Made by a program: the position numbers and the translations under genes | From: Lentibacillus saliphilus | Lineage (GTDB): Bacteria > Bacillota > Bacilli > Bacillales > Amphibacillaceae | Reading direction: 5' to 3' | Length of the DNA stretch: 64,000 nt | Assembly: GCF_019093865.1 (NCBI RefSeq) | Contig: NZ_JABJXD010000011.1 | Location: 9,109 to 73,108, forward strand | In this document: positions 9,319 through 17,529 of the stretch, one piece after another | Numbering within the stretch: the stretch's first letter is position 1 | How the letters are laid out: each line of letters opens with the position of its first letter | The notes under the pieces: generated by a model | What the model was told of the DNA's origin: nothing | The model's database searches: none | What the model saw: the letters and a program-made list of their open reading frames with translations, nothing else

Positions 9319-10102
9319 ACGTTAGTCGGGCTCTTATTTTACCTGAAATGATATCAATCACAGTAACCATGACGATGATACCGAGTAAAATAATGCCGAC
9401 ACGTTCCCAATCTCTGACACTCAAGGCGAAAATGAGTGGTGTGCCAATACCCCCCGCTCCAATAACACCAAGTACCGTCGCTGCACGGACGTTCACTTCA
9501 AGACGATACATGATAAACGAAAAGAAATTAGGCAACACCTCTGGCACAATGGCAAACATAAACGTTTTGATCGGATTACCACCTGTCGCAATCAGGGCTT
9601 CTCGTGCACTTAAATCCACCCCTTCTATGCTTTCCGAAATGAGCTTTCCGAGCATGCCTACCGCTCCAATACCAAGTGCTAGCACACCAGCAAAGGCACC
9701 CGGACCAACCGCTTTAATAAACAGCAGCGCAAGAACGATATCAGGAAACACACGGATAAAGCTAAGGATAAATTTATTCGTCCCGACGATGGCCCGTGTT
9801 TTGACAATATTAGAGGAAGCCATAAATGAAAAAGGAATACAGAGAAATCCAGCAATGACCGTCCCTAAAAAAGCGATCGCAAGTGTATCGAGCAGGCCAC
9901 GCAGTAAATCCTCTCCCGCTGGATCATAAATATAATCTAAATCAGGTTGTAACAGCCCTGAAAAAATCGATCCCATTACTTCCATTGATGTTTCCTTAAT
10001 TTCTATAACAGGCAACCCTAATATTGCCCATACATAGATCAATACAACCGCCGCAATGATTAATAAACGTCTGCTATATACATACAGCCTCTGCTTCGTC
10101 AT
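9317..10102 (-). CDS. phnE: phosphonate-type ABC transporter permease (PhnE)
   Basis: A 261-residue inner-membrane permease of the binding-protein-dependent family. It has an N-terminal membrane helix (about 12-32), then the permease core with several hydrophobic spans. The EAA-type loop that contacts the ATPase is visible as EALIATGGNPIKTFMF. Its ATG overlaps the stop codon of the preceding permease gene by 4 nt, so the two are translationally coupled. Two PhnE-like subunits, one PhnC and one PhnD make a complete importer for phosphonate, phosphite or a related anion. No C-P lyase or phosphonatase gene is in the window, so the substrate is not settled. Confidence 0.9.
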   Translation of the reverse strand: MTKQRLYVYSRRLLIIAAVVLIYVWAILGLPVIEIKETSMEVMGSIFSGLLQPDLDYIYDPAGEDLLRGLLDTLAIAFLGTVIAGFLCIPFSFMASSNIVKTRAIVGTNKFILSFIRVFPDIVLALLFIKAVGPGAFAGVLALGIGAVGMLGKLISESIEGVDLSAREALIATGGNPIKTFMFAIVPEVLPNFFSFIMYRLEVNVRAATVLGVIGAGGIGTPLIFALSVRDWERVGIILLGIIVMVTVIDIISGKIRARLT

Positions 10103-10881
10103 ACTAATCTCTCCCTTACTTTCGTGCTGATGTAATCAATTAGTAGAACGACGAGCAGCGTATAAATAATAATCGAGGATGTTTTTTGATAATCGAGAAA
10201 TCCGAGTGTCTGCTCATAATACAATCCAATTCCACCCGCCCCAACTAAGCCTAAAACCGCTGCAGCACGAATGTTAATCTCAAACGCATATAAAAAGAAG
10301 GACATGAACGCCGACATCACTTGGGGAATGACGCCAAACATGATCCATTTGATTTTATTCGCACCGACCGCCGTCATCGCCTCCATCGGTCCAGGGTCGA
10401 TCGCTTCTACAGATTCATAAAATAACTTGGCAATAATACCGAGCGAAAACAGCATTAAAGCAAATATACCAGGAATCGGGCCGATACCAAATATAGCTAC
10501 GAATAAAGCCGCCAATAACAGTTCAGGCAACGTTCGAATTAAATTTAAGATGAATCGGGCTGGCGTTGTAACCCAAGCTGTATGAAAAATATTACGAGCA
10601 GCCAATACAGACAGAGGAAATGCCAATAAACCGCCCAGTGTTGTGCCGATAACAGCCATACGAATGGTCTCTAAAATAGGTGCTGTAATGACCGAAAAAT
10701 AACTCATATTAGGTGGAACCATACGCACGATCAAATCCCACATATTCGGAAGGCCATTCAATAACTGCAGCATTGACAGCTCAATTTGCCAGCTAAACAC
10801 AACAATTAACACAACAACAATAAAAAGCGTCAACAACTGCTTCGTATGTCGTTTTCCAGGTTGAATAGGTGTTTCTTTCAT
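10099..10881 (-). CDS. phnE: phosphonate-type ABC transporter permease, second copy
   Basis: A 260-residue paralogue of the next gene, sharing the coupling-loop pattern ([20 protein letters not shown]) and the motif GLVGAGGIG. Its ATG overlaps the phnC stop by 4 nt and its own stop overlaps the following phnE start by 4 nt. Paired permease genes are common in PhnCDEE operons and probably form a heterodimeric channel. Confidence 0.9.
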   Translation of the reverse strand: MKETPIQPGKRHTKQLLTLFIVVVLIVVFSWQIELSMLQLLNGLPNMWDLIVRMVPPNMSYFSVITAPILETIRMAVIGTTLGGLLAFPLSVLAARNIFHTAWVTTPARFILNLIRTLPELLLAALFVAIFGIGPIPGIFALMLFSLGIIAKLFYESVEAIDPGPMEAMTAVGANKIKWIMFGVIPQVMSAFMSFFLYAFEINIRAAAVLGLVGAGGIGLYYEQTLGFLDYQKTSSIIIYTLLVVLLIDYISTKVRERLV

Positions 10882-11648
10882 GTCGCTGATTGCACCCTCT
10901 CCTCCGTCATTTGACGGCGTTGATAAATGTGTGCAAACACATCATCTGTGGCATCTTGAGGTGAACCATCAAAAACGACTTCACCAGCATCTAAGCCGAT
11001 AATCCTTGTCGCATATGTACGCGCCAGTTCAATAGAATGAAGATTAACAACCATCGTAATACCGAGGTCTTGATTAATACGCTTTAAATCGTCCATAACA
11101 TGTGTCGTCGTTACTGGATCAAGCGATGCAACCGGCTCATCCGCAAGTATTATCTCTGCTTCTTGCGCTAACGCCCGTGCGATTGACACCCTCTGCTGTT
11201 GCCCTCCAGACAATTGATCTGCACGGTTATAGGCTTTATCTTCAATATGAACACGCTTCAATGCCTCAAGCGCCAACTGCTTATCCGCTTTAGGAAACAA
11301 ACCGAAAATCATACGCAGCGTTGAATGATAGCCTACTCGGCCAGATAACACATTTCTCAAAACCGATGACCGCCGAACAAGGTTGAAATTTTGAAAAATC
11401 ATACCGATATTACGTCGTATGTCATATAAGGACTGACCTTTCGCCTTCGTAATAGAGGCCCCATTAACGAGAATGTCACCTTCAGTAATATCAATTAATC
11501 GGTTCATTGACCGTAACAAAGTCGATTTACCTGCACCCGATAAGCCAACGATTACGACGAATTCACCGCTATCAATGGTCAAATTAATGTTGTTCAAACC
11601 GACTGTTCCATCGGGATATGTTTTAGATACACCCTGCAATTCTATCAA
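10878..11648 (-). CDS. phnC: phosphonate-type ABC transporter ATPase
   Basis: A 256-residue ABC ATPase. Walker A is GLSGAGKS (35-42), the Q-loop is IFQNFNL (84-90), the signature LSGGQQQR begins at 146, and Walker B is ILADEP (167-172), followed by the D-loop SLDP. Length and sequence style fit PhnC, the subunit that powers PhnE. It lies 104 bp after phnD, with a hairpin between, and overlaps the next permease by 4 nt. Confidence 0.93.
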   Translation of the reverse strand: MIELQGVSKTYPDGTVGLNNINLTIDSGEFVVIVGLSGAGKSTLLRSMNRLIDITEGDILVNGASITKAKGQSLYDIRRNIGMIFQNFNLVRRSSVLRNVLSGRVGYHSTLRMIFGLFPKADKQLALEALKRVHIEDKAYNRADQLSGGQQQRVSIARALAQEAEIILADEPVASLDPVTTTHVMDDLKRINQDLGITMVVNLHSIELARTYATRIIGLDAGEVVFDGSPQDATDDVFAHIYQRRQMTEERVQSAT

Positions 11649-11680
11649 GACAATTTACCTACCTTTTCTTATGAGTGAAA

Positions 11681-11715
11681 GGAGGCTGACAGCACAACCG
11701 CTTTGTCAGCCCTCC
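11681..11715 (-). terminator. phnD-phnC intercistronic hairpin
   Basis: On the minus strand GGAGGGCTGACA pairs with TGTCAGCCTCC (one bulged base) around a short loop, followed by TTTCAC. The T tract is weak, so it may be a partial terminator or an RNA stabiliser. Either would leave more phnD than phnC message, as often seen when a binding protein is needed in excess. Confidence 0.55.
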
Positions 11716-11752
11716 TTGTTTATATATGGATTGTTAAATGTCCCACAACGTC

Positions 11753-12661
11753 TTACTCTACTTCATTACTAACGGTTTCCTCGTACTCCCTTACAATGTC
11801 AAAATTGCTATCTTCAGAAGAAATATAGCCTTCATGCGAGTAGACATCCCGAATAATCTCACGGCCCTCTTCGTCTTTACCAATCGCAACAAATGCATCC
11901 GTTAATGCCTGTTTCAATTCGTCACTAATATCAGGGCGAACAGCGATCGTATCGTTCGGAATCCCCTTCGTAAACTCTAAAATTCTCGTTTCCTCAAACA
12001 CATTTTCATAATCACCTTTAACGATATTACGTGCATCCTGGAATGTAACTGCTACGTCAACGTCTTTATTTAACAGTGAGATAATAGCTTGGTCATGACC
12101 TTTTAATGTGACAGGTGACATATCATTCAATGGATGGATACCGGCTTCCAATAGAGTAGCGGCTGGCCAAACAAATCCAGCTGAAGAGGTTACATTTTGA
12201 TAACCAATTTTTTTGCCTTTTAAATCTTCAATTGATTGAATATCAGAATCAGCTCGGACAATAAAAATAGACTTATAAAAATCAACGAGTTCATCAGTCG
12301 GTGAACCATCGTCATTCACACCATATCGCTGTGATTGTAAAATGACTTCTGCAGCACCTTTTTCTTCAGCGAGCACATAAGCAGTCGGTGGTAAGAATCC
12401 AACATCAACTTGGTCAGAGTCCATCGCTTCAATAATGGTATTGTAGTCTGTTGACACACTCACTTTAACAGGCATATCGAGCTCTTCACTTAGTAACTTT
12501 TCTAGCGGTTTTGCCTTTGCTTCAAGCGTATCAGCATTTTGCGACGGTACAAATTGCACCGAAATCTCCTCCGGGTCCTTCGACGACGCTTCACCCGAGC
12601 ATGCCGCGAGTACAACTGCTGCTAACATCATCATAAAACTTACTTTAAACAACTTTCTCAT
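11753..12661 (-). CDS. phnD: phosphonate-type ABC transporter substrate-binding lipoprotein
   Basis: A 302-residue type II periplasmic-binding-fold protein of the PhnD family. It has a lipoprotein signal (MRKLFK, hydrophobic stretch, lipobox LAAC with C21). The ligand-site region typical of the family is recognisable in DVGFLPPTAYVLA and in GYQNVTSSAGFVWPA. It would be lipid-anchored outside the membrane and deliver ligand to the two PhnE subunits. It is the first gene of its operon, with GGAGGGG before the ATG. The PhnD family also includes phosphite and hypophosphite binders, so the ligand is uncertain. Confidence 0.92.
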   Translation of the reverse strand: MRKLFKVSFMMMLAAVVLAACSGEASSKDPEEISVQFVPSQNADTLEAKAKPLEKLLSEELDMPVKVSVSTDYNTIIEAMDSDQVDVGFLPPTAYVLAEEKGAAEVILQSQRYGVNDDGSPTDELVDFYKSIFIVRADSDIQSIEDLKGKKIGYQNVTSSAGFVWPAATLLEAGIHPLNDMSPVTLKGHDQAIISLLNKDVDVAVTFQDARNIVKGDYENVFEETRILEFTKGIPNDTIAVRPDISDELKQALTDAFVAIGKDEEGREIIRDVYSHEGYISSEDSNFDIVREYEETVSNEVE

Positions 12662-13110
12662 TTGATCCCCTCCAATTAGATGTAAAACTTTAAGATGCTC
12701 ATTTGCACCCTGTCTACCATGTATGGTGTTTGTTTATGTATACACCGCCATACAGTGACCACACCCCCATAACGTTTATCATGTGTGTGCTACAGAAACA
12801 GTCTAACAAACAGATGTTGAGCTTCGATTAACGTCATGTAAAGAAAATGTATATTTTTCAGAAGAACATAAATTAGTTGTAAATATGAGAGGGAAAAGAA
12901 TATTAGCGATAGAACATACGCTATATATCATTGATCAGACTATGAGGTCTGATTGCTAAGATGTGAGTCATTCGTCAGCAATGTGATCTTCTTCTTCAAA
13001 AAATGACAGATAACGTTATTTCCGGGGAAATATTTTTCATTTCGACAGCATTAGATTGAGAGGTATAACTGAATTCATATTAATTAAGTACGTGTCCATA
13101 AAAGTCACTA
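12662..13110. other. intergenic region upstream of phnD
   Basis: No gene is seen. At 12720-12754 TGTATGGTGT and ACACCGCCATACA form an imperfect inverted repeat about 60 bp ahead of phnD, a possible operator. At 12931-12950 ATCAGAC and GTCTGAT form a small perfect hairpin. No Pho box could be assigned with confidence. Confidence 0.3.
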
Positions 13111-13163
13111 TGTTTATTTTGAATGCAAAATGAGGTATAATATATATAGGAAATCATACAGTA

Positions 13164-13200
13164 ATAAAAGACCGCTCATGCTGGTACATGGAACGGTCTC
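13164..13200 (-). terminator. terminator of the toxin transcript
   Basis: On the minus strand AGACCG and CGGTCT close a long loop and are followed by TTTTATT. It lies about 90 nt past the toxin stop codon, giving the long 3' region typical of type I toxin mRNAs. Confidence 0.5.
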
Positions 13201-13247
13201 GTGTGTAAAAGCCCTTCAAGGGGGCAGCTCACATATTTAGGTCAGAA

Positions 13248-13298
13248 AAGTAACCAACCAAAATGCGGCTAGGCATTCATCGGGTGGTTACTTTTTTT
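13248..13298 (+). terminator. terminator of the antitoxin RNA
   Basis: AAGTAACCAACC pairs with GGGTGGTTACTT around a 22-nt loop, followed by seven T on the plus strand. A GTAACCACCC-type stem directly after the toxin stop codon is familiar from Bacillus holin-like toxin loci. Confidence 0.7.
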
Positions 13299-13341
13299 GT
13301 TCTGACAGTATAGCTACAACTAAGGTTGCGAACGTCATCAT
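13288..13341 (-). CDS. small holin-like type I toxin peptide
   Basis: A 17-codon frame encodes MMTFATLVVAILSEQKK: a short hydrophobic helix with a basic end. It resembles the C-terminal half of Bacillus holin-like toxins (TxpA/BsrG type), which insert in the membrane. A very strong ribosome site (GGGGGGTGAT) lies 2 nt ahead of the first ATG and 5 nt ahead of the second. The CACCTCT just upstream can pair with that site (13344-13368), a known way to hold toxin translation back. The peptide is shorter than usual (about 25-60 residues), so it could be a truncated relic. The call rests on the whole locus layout. Confidence 0.55.
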   Translation of the reverse strand: MMTFATLVVAILSEQKK

Positions 13342-13343
13342 AT

Positions 13344-13368
13344 CACCCCCCTCTCAAAAAAAGAGGTG
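13344..13368 (-). promoter_or_regulatory. hairpin sequestering the toxin ribosome-binding site
   Basis: CACCTCT (minus strand) pairs with the AGAGG...GTG of the toxin Shine-Dalgarno region across a loop of T and G residues. This would mask the ribosome site in the full-length transcript. Confidence 0.45.
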
Positions 13369-13514
13369 AATGACCACCCGTGAAAGCCCCTATGTCCATT
13401 GTTTGTAGTTTTCTGTTCTCATTTTTCCTTTCAACCAATTATTAATATCAAGTCATTCACATTCAAGCAAGAGACTCTCAATAACCTCTACTCCAAAATA
13501 ATCTATAATGCTTT

Positions 13515-13703
13515 GCGAGTTGTTTCTCAAACCATAGGCCAAACGATTGCAGACACACATTCGCGACTCTTATGGACAATGCAGGTACAAATAGGCTAAC
13601 CAGTAGACGAATTATGGAGCGTGCTTCTAAGAACGCCACAGATAAAGTATACACACACTAAGATATCGAACAGCTACTTATAGCTATTGAGATGCTTGAA
13701 TAA
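13515..13703 (+). pseudogene. decayed tyrosine recombinase (C-terminal remnant)
   Basis: One reading frame gives NHRPNDCRHTFATLMDNAG, then RRIMERASKN, DKVYTH, an in-frame TAA at 13659, and DIEQLLIAIEMLE before a final stop. This is the catalytic end of a Tn916/phage-type integrase: the H-x-x-R box survives as DCRHTF and the nucleophile Tyr as KVYTH. The usual LGH or MGH has become MER, so the second catalytic His is lost. No start and no N-terminal part can be found upstream. It marks an older element at this spot, separate from the rpsI elements. Confidence 0.8.
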
Positions 13704-13853
13704 ACCGCTTTCTTCAGCAAAGCATTAAATAAAAATAATTTTGAATAATAAAATGTTATACTTGTTGTAATAAATTGGTACAGATACTCGGCGAACGGCC
13801 CAAGTTACGGGACATCAAATTTATAATTTTAGGTTGTCTGGGGGGTATTCATT

Positions 13854-15173
13854 ATGGAAAGCAACACTATACGAGGCGTTCTTAAGGAGGAAAAAGAGCC
13901 TGTAATCATCATTGATAAGCTGCATTCTTATATCGATGAGGAAATTAATATAAAAGTAATAAACTGTGAACCAAATGAGATGGTTACACTTAAAGCAACA
14001 ATGCGAGATGATATGGGTAAGAACTTTGAATCGGAGGCAACTTTTCAAGCAAGGAAAGATGGGACTGTTTCACTTTCCCACGAAAAACCTGTAGAGGGAT
14101 CGTATCATGAAATAGACAGCTTTGGATTATTTTGGTCCATGGAAGACCAACACTCGACACATGGTGATTTTTTTTATAAACAAAATTCTGATGCAGTTTC
14201 AGTAAACCTTTCATTGGAAATATCCGGTCAAATTCTTGATACGATTAACATGACCCGTCACTTTTATAAAGAAGATATTAGAAGAGAAGTTATAAAATCA
14301 AATACATTCACAGGTGTTTTGTATCATCCTGTGAAGGAAGGGAAATACCCAGGTGTGTTACTTCTAGGTGGGTCAGATGGCGGTTATTTGGAACCAGCTG
14401 CAGCTCTGTTAGCTTCCTATGGATATACGGTGCTGTCATTAGCTTATTTTGGTCTCGAGAGCGTTCCAGATAACTTAGAAAGAATTCCTTTAGAGTATTT
14501 CGAAAAAGCTACCTATTGGTTAAAAAAGCATCCATTTGTTAATCAACAAGTATCATTAATTGGATTCTCAAGAGGAGGGGAACTAGCTCTCCAGTTAAGT
14601 TCCACTTATGATGAATATAAAGCCGTAATTGCAGTTTCACCAAGTAGTTATGTCACATCGGGCATGAAAAATGGCGTGTTTGCTCCAATACCTTCTTGGA
14701 CTTTCAATGGAAAAGATTTGCCTTATATGAAATTCTCTTATCCACCTTCTATGATTTTCTCCATGTTTCTCAATTGGATATTCAAGCGTCCATCTTCTTT
14801 TTTATCTATTTGGAGACGTTCGATGAGAAATGCCAAAAAACTAGAAGAGGCACGAATTCGTGTAGAAAATATCAATGCTCCTGTGCTATCGATTTCTGGA
14901 AGTGATGACCACTTATGGCCATCTGATACATTTGTAAAAAGAATGGAAAATTATTTATCAAATCATCACGATCAACACAAACACCTTCTCTACCAAAAAG
15001 CCGGTCATTTCTTGGCTTTTCCGTACAGTTTCCCTTCGCTTCCAAGTAACATCATTATGCAGTTGGGAAAAGGCATGGCAATAAAATTTGGTGGGACAAA
15101 ATCAGCGAATGCAAGAGCAACAATAGATGCATGGAGAGAAATAAAGGAATTTCTTAAAACAACCAATGCATGA
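13854..15173 (+). CDS. BAAT/acyl-CoA thioesterase family hydrolase
   Basis: A 439-residue two-domain protein. The N-terminal beta domain (about 15-140) matches the acyl-CoA thioesterase / bile-acid-CoA:amino acid N-acyltransferase N-domain. The C-terminal part is an alpha/beta hydrolase of the dienelactone type. The oxyanion region is LLLGGSDGG (169-177), nucleophile S239 lies in GFSRGG, the acid is D351 or D352 (SGSDDHLWP), and the base is H385 (AGHFLAFP). The family hydrolyses or transfers fatty-acyl groups from CoA thioesters; the substrate here is unknown. It is monocistronic and on the opposite strand from most of the window. GGGGGG lies 9 nt before the ATG. Its composition is more AT-rich than the ribosomal genes, consistent with acquisition. 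Confidence 0.85.
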   Translation: MESNTIRGVLKEEKEPVIIIDKLHSYIDEEINIKVINCEPNEMVTLKATMRDDMGKNFESEATFQARKDGTVSLSHEKPVEGSYHEIDSFGLFWSMEDQHSTHGDFFYKQNSDAVSVNLSLEISGQILDTINMTRHFYKEDIRREVIKSNTFTGVLYHPVKEGKYPGVLLLGGSDGGYLEPAAALLASYGYTVLSLAYFGLESVPDNLERIPLEYFEKATYWLKKHPFVNQQVSLIGFSRGGELALQLSSTYDEYKAVIAVSPSSYVTSGMKNGVFAPIPSWTFNGKDLPYMKFSYPPSMIFSMFLNWIFKRPSSFLSIWRRSMRNAKKLEEARIRVENINAPVLSISGSDDHLWPSDTFVKRMENYLSNHHDQHKHLLYQKAGHFLAFPYSFPSLPSNIIMQLGKGMAIKFGGTKSANARATIDAWREIKEFLKTTNA

Positions 15174-15215
15174 ATAGCGTTGTTCCGGAAACGGGCACGA
15201 TGATATCAGAACATG

Positions 15216-15251
15216 AAAAAGCCCTCTCTGCTCGATAAGAGCAAAGAGGGC
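15216..15251 (-). terminator. strong minus-strand terminator beyond att site 3
   Basis: GCCCTCT and AGAGGGC form the outer stem with an inner GCTC/GAGC pairing; the minus strand then has TTTTT. It lies 28 bp beyond the outermost copy of the rpsI attachment core. It may be the original rplM-rpsI terminator, pushed 5 kb away by insertions. Confidence 0.8.
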
Positions 15252-15278
15252 AAAACCTTGATATATAAGGTTGGTTAC

Positions 15279-15420
15279 CGTTTTGAGAAATATACTAATT
15301 CGCCTAAGGTATATTGAATCCATGTAAATCCATTTACATCAATGTTTTGCGGATTTCAATTTGGATAAAAGTGTATAAATGGGTATTGAAAATGATATTA
15401 CTTGAACCTATTTGAACCAA
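15279..15420. other. attachment site 3 (outer end of element B)
   Basis: The core CGTTTTGAGAA (15279-15289) repeats the rpsI 3' end. The integrase arm-type repeats TTGAACCTA and TTGAACCAA lie at 15402-15410 and 15412-15420, 10 bp apart and starting 123 bp from the core. The whole stretch resembles that at site 2 (17227-17390). Confidence 0.75.
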
Positions 15421-15461
15421 ATGACAGTTGTTAGTTGAATACTCTTTACGAAAAAAGTTTA

Positions 15462-16463
15462 CTACTCTATTTCCAACAGAAAGGACTTTTTATCGAGGAA
15501 AGCCTTACAATAATTTTGTGTAACATAAGGTATTCTCCGCTGTATCCATTCGTGAGATTCTTGATTATTTACCATAAAACCAAAAGCTCCAAAAATAGCT
15601 AATATAAATCCCGCACTTATTAGCAATTCGTCTTCTTCATTAAGGACTCTTAATGTTTTGTATCCTTCTAACACCATTTTTCTATGATTAATATTGAAAG
15701 TTGTAAGTGTAATGCCAATATCGAATAAATAATAACCATAGCCAGAGAAGCCAAAATCAATAGGGATAACAGTATCATTATTTACAATAATGTTTCCCCC
15801 TTGTAGGTCAGCGTGAATAATTCCCCAACTATTATTCACTTTTGGTGTTCTATCAAAAATAATTTCTATATATTTCATAGTGTCTAAGATCACATTATAC
15901 TGTCTAGACGTAAATAATTTTATCTCATGACCATACTGTAATCTTTCAGTTAAATTCCTATACTTTTCAATATCGTAATTTGGTCGTATAAATGGTTGTG
16001 GGACAACCCAGTTATTGGAGAAATTATGTAATTGCGCTAATACAACTCCCACTTCATAAGCAAGTTTTTCTGAATTTAGTTCCTTTCCTGTAAAATCAAC
16101 ACCATCTTTCCAAGAAAGGAGTGTTGCCAATGGAAAAAAATTACTTTCCACATCAACAATTGTAGAAACTAAGTTTCCTTTTTTGTTTTTAACTGGTTTC
16201 TGTAGAGGTAAAGAAGTTTGTTTGTTTAAACTATTTAACAATTCCATCTCTGCATTTATGCCTTCAAAGGTATGCTGTACCCCTTGTAGTCCAGAAGTAA
16301 TAGGGGAGTGAATCCGCAAAACATAAGAATTATTATCCTCATTATTATTTATTTTTAATGTAATGTTGTCGTTATGTCGTATAAAACTTGAGGAAAAGTC
16401 AGTAATCCCATAGTGTTCTAGAGCTACTTTAATAAGTTTGTCGTAGTTAATAGTTTTTTTCAT
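15462..16463 (-). CDS. aminoglycoside phosphotransferase-fold kinase (APH family)
   Basis: A 333-residue protein with the APH/choline kinase fold. The Brenner box is HADLQGGN (H217, D219, N224) and the metal-binding Asp is in PIDFGFSG (D236). The N-lobe strand SYVLRIH (46-52) takes the place of the ATP-binding region. The family includes antibiotic kinases, homoserine and choline kinases and many unassigned proteins; nothing here selects the substrate. It is noticeably AT-rich, lies inside element B, and reads toward the terminator at 15216. The ATG is preceded by GAGGAG at about 10 nt. Confidence 0.8.
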   Translation of the reverse strand: MKKTINYDKLIKVALEHYGITDFSSSFIRHNDNITLKINNNEDNNSYVLRIHSPITSGLQGVQHTFEGINAEMELLNSLNKQTSLPLQKPVKNKKGNLVSTIVDVESNFFPLATLLSWKDGVDFTGKELNSEKLAYEVGVVLAQLHNFSNNWVVPQPFIRPNYDIEKYRNLTERLQYGHEIKLFTSRQYNVILDTMKYIEIIFDRTPKVNNSWGIIHADLQGGNIIVNNDTVIPIDFGFSGYGYYLFDIGITLTTFNINHRKMVLEGYKTLRVLNEEDELLISAGFILAIFGAFGFMVNNQESHEWIQRRIPYVTQNYCKAFLDKKSFLLEIE

Positions 16464-16663
16464 TTAAGATTTCTCCTCGTTATAGAAAATAATTTATCAA
16501 TTTATAACTAACTTACCGATAATCCCAAGATCTTTATAGGCTATTTAACAATATTACCATAATTTTCCAAAGTAGTTGCTAAAAAAAATAAAGTCCATCG
16601 ATTTGATGATCCTTATTTTTTTGCACCCGTTTGTTGAATAAGAACTAAAGATGGTTAGTATAA

Positions 16664-16846
16664 TTATAATTTATTAATTTCTCCAAAGGTAATTTTCATG
16701 CTAGGGGCGTATATTAAAGAGGAATCCATCTCAAATACTTGTGAAAACAGTAATTCAGCCTCAAATTGTTCCTGTGCTTCCTTAACTATGACCCCTCGTT
16801 TTTCCATACTTTTAATAAACTGATCTTTTATTAACTGGTTCTCCAC
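16664..16846 (-). CDS. hypothetical 60-residue protein, possibly a fragment
   Basis: Not recognised. A GTG-started frame encodes a charged, helix-rich peptide (MENQLIKDQFIKSMEKRG at the N-terminus). The frame stays open another 17 codons upstream without a better start, and the only ribosome site (GGAG) is 3 nt from the GTG, which is too close. It may be the tail of a lost gene inside element B. The flanking spans 16464-16663 and 16847-17110 hold no other gene, apart from a possible IS remnant near 16930-17010. Confidence 0.25.
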   Translation of the reverse strand: MENQLIKDQFIKSMEKRGVIVKEAQEQFEAELLFSQVFEMDSSLIYAPSMKITFGEINKL

Positions 16847-17110
16847 ATACTCCGTCTTCTTTGAGCGAATTAAACAATTTTTGTTTTTCTTATTGATTCA
16901 TATCAGGATGGAGGAAATTAACCTTATCACTGACCCGGCACGCAATATTTTCCACACGCTTTACCCTTCGCGCTCTTTGAAGTGGGGGTCTTCTCGCTTA
17001 GAATGATAAACTTTCAAACGACGTAAAATCATATCCCGAAATTAATGCCTGAAAAGAAGCATGAACAAGAAGATGCTTTATAACTGTTAGACTCTATATA
17101 GAGAACACAA

Positions 17111-17138
17111 AAAGCACCGACATTTCTGTCAGTGCTTT
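17111..17138 (-). terminator. hairpin terminator near the left end of element B
   Basis: AAAGCAC/GTGCTTT and GACA/TGTC form a compact stem with a 4-nt loop, and the minus strand continues TTTTTG. It can stop transcripts arriving from the GNAT gene upstream. Confidence 0.75.
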
Positions 17139-17176
17139 AAATGTAATTTTATCGTTGTATTCAAATATGGATCAAC

Positions 17177-17390
17177 TTGCATCGAAATGTGCATGCAAAC
17201 CCTTGATACGAGAGCATTCGCTCTAGCGTTTTGAGAAATATACAGATAAATTTCAAGTATATTTAATACATCATAATCCATTTATATCAATGTTTCTTGA
17301 AATTAAAAATGTATAATAACGTATGAAAAAGTATTGAAAATGATATTGCTTGAACCAATTTGAACCAAAGTGATTGATGTTAGTTGAATA
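17177..17390. other. attachment site 2 (junction of elements A and B)
   Basis: The core CGTTTTGAGAA is at 17227-17237. On one side are TTGAACCAA repeats at 17350-17358 and 17360-17368, again starting exactly 123 bp from the core as at site 3. On the other side is a decayed arm pair (ATCAA, then TTGCATCGA at 17177) 50 bp from the core, matching the 49 bp at rpsI. The site therefore joins the right end of element A to the left end of element B. Confidence 0.75.
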
Positions 17391-17529
17391 CAATGTTAAC
17401 TTGCTTTCAAGAACCCTGGGCGTGGTTTGTCCCACAATAGCGCCCGTTAGAGTAACAGCAAACAAATACTTCTCTTACAAGTCAAAGAAGTTGCCTATTA
17501 CCTTAGAAGACATACGCCCCCTATGAATT

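Larger units (their letters stand above)
13120..13298 (+). ncRNA. probable antisense antitoxin RNA
   Basis: The plus strand has TTGAAT (13120-13125) and an AT-rich -10 region (TATAAT at 13137, TATATA at 13142). A region without coding sense follows and ends at a strong terminator with seven T (to 13298). The transcript would start near 13150 and overlap the 3' part of the convergent toxin message by about 150 nt. That is the layout of B. subtilis type I systems such as txpA/RatA and bsrG/SR4. Sequence similarity to a known antitoxin RNA was not shown. Confidence 0.5.
15279..17237. mobile_element. integrase-less element B inserted at rpsI
   Basis: About 1.95 kb bounded by core copies at 15279 and 17227. 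It has a right arm pair at 15402-15420 and a decayed left arm near 17177. The cargo is an APH-like kinase gene plus a 60-codon frame. It has no recombinase, so it would depend on an element with matching ends, like a cis-mobilisable (CIME-type) element. Confidence 0.65.

Noticed and set aside
9348-9929. Long plus-strand frame of 193 codons inside phnE
   Set aside because: It is antisense to a clear permease gene with all family motifs and has low-complexity Ser/Thr/Pro content.
13016-13040. ATTTCC-GG-GGAAAT followed by TTTTT as a terminator
   Set aside because: The loop is too small for the full stem and no transcript to be ended is evident.
13399-13599. Plus-strand 66-codon frame
   Set aside because: It is out of frame with the integrase remnant in the same DNA and has no recognisable content.
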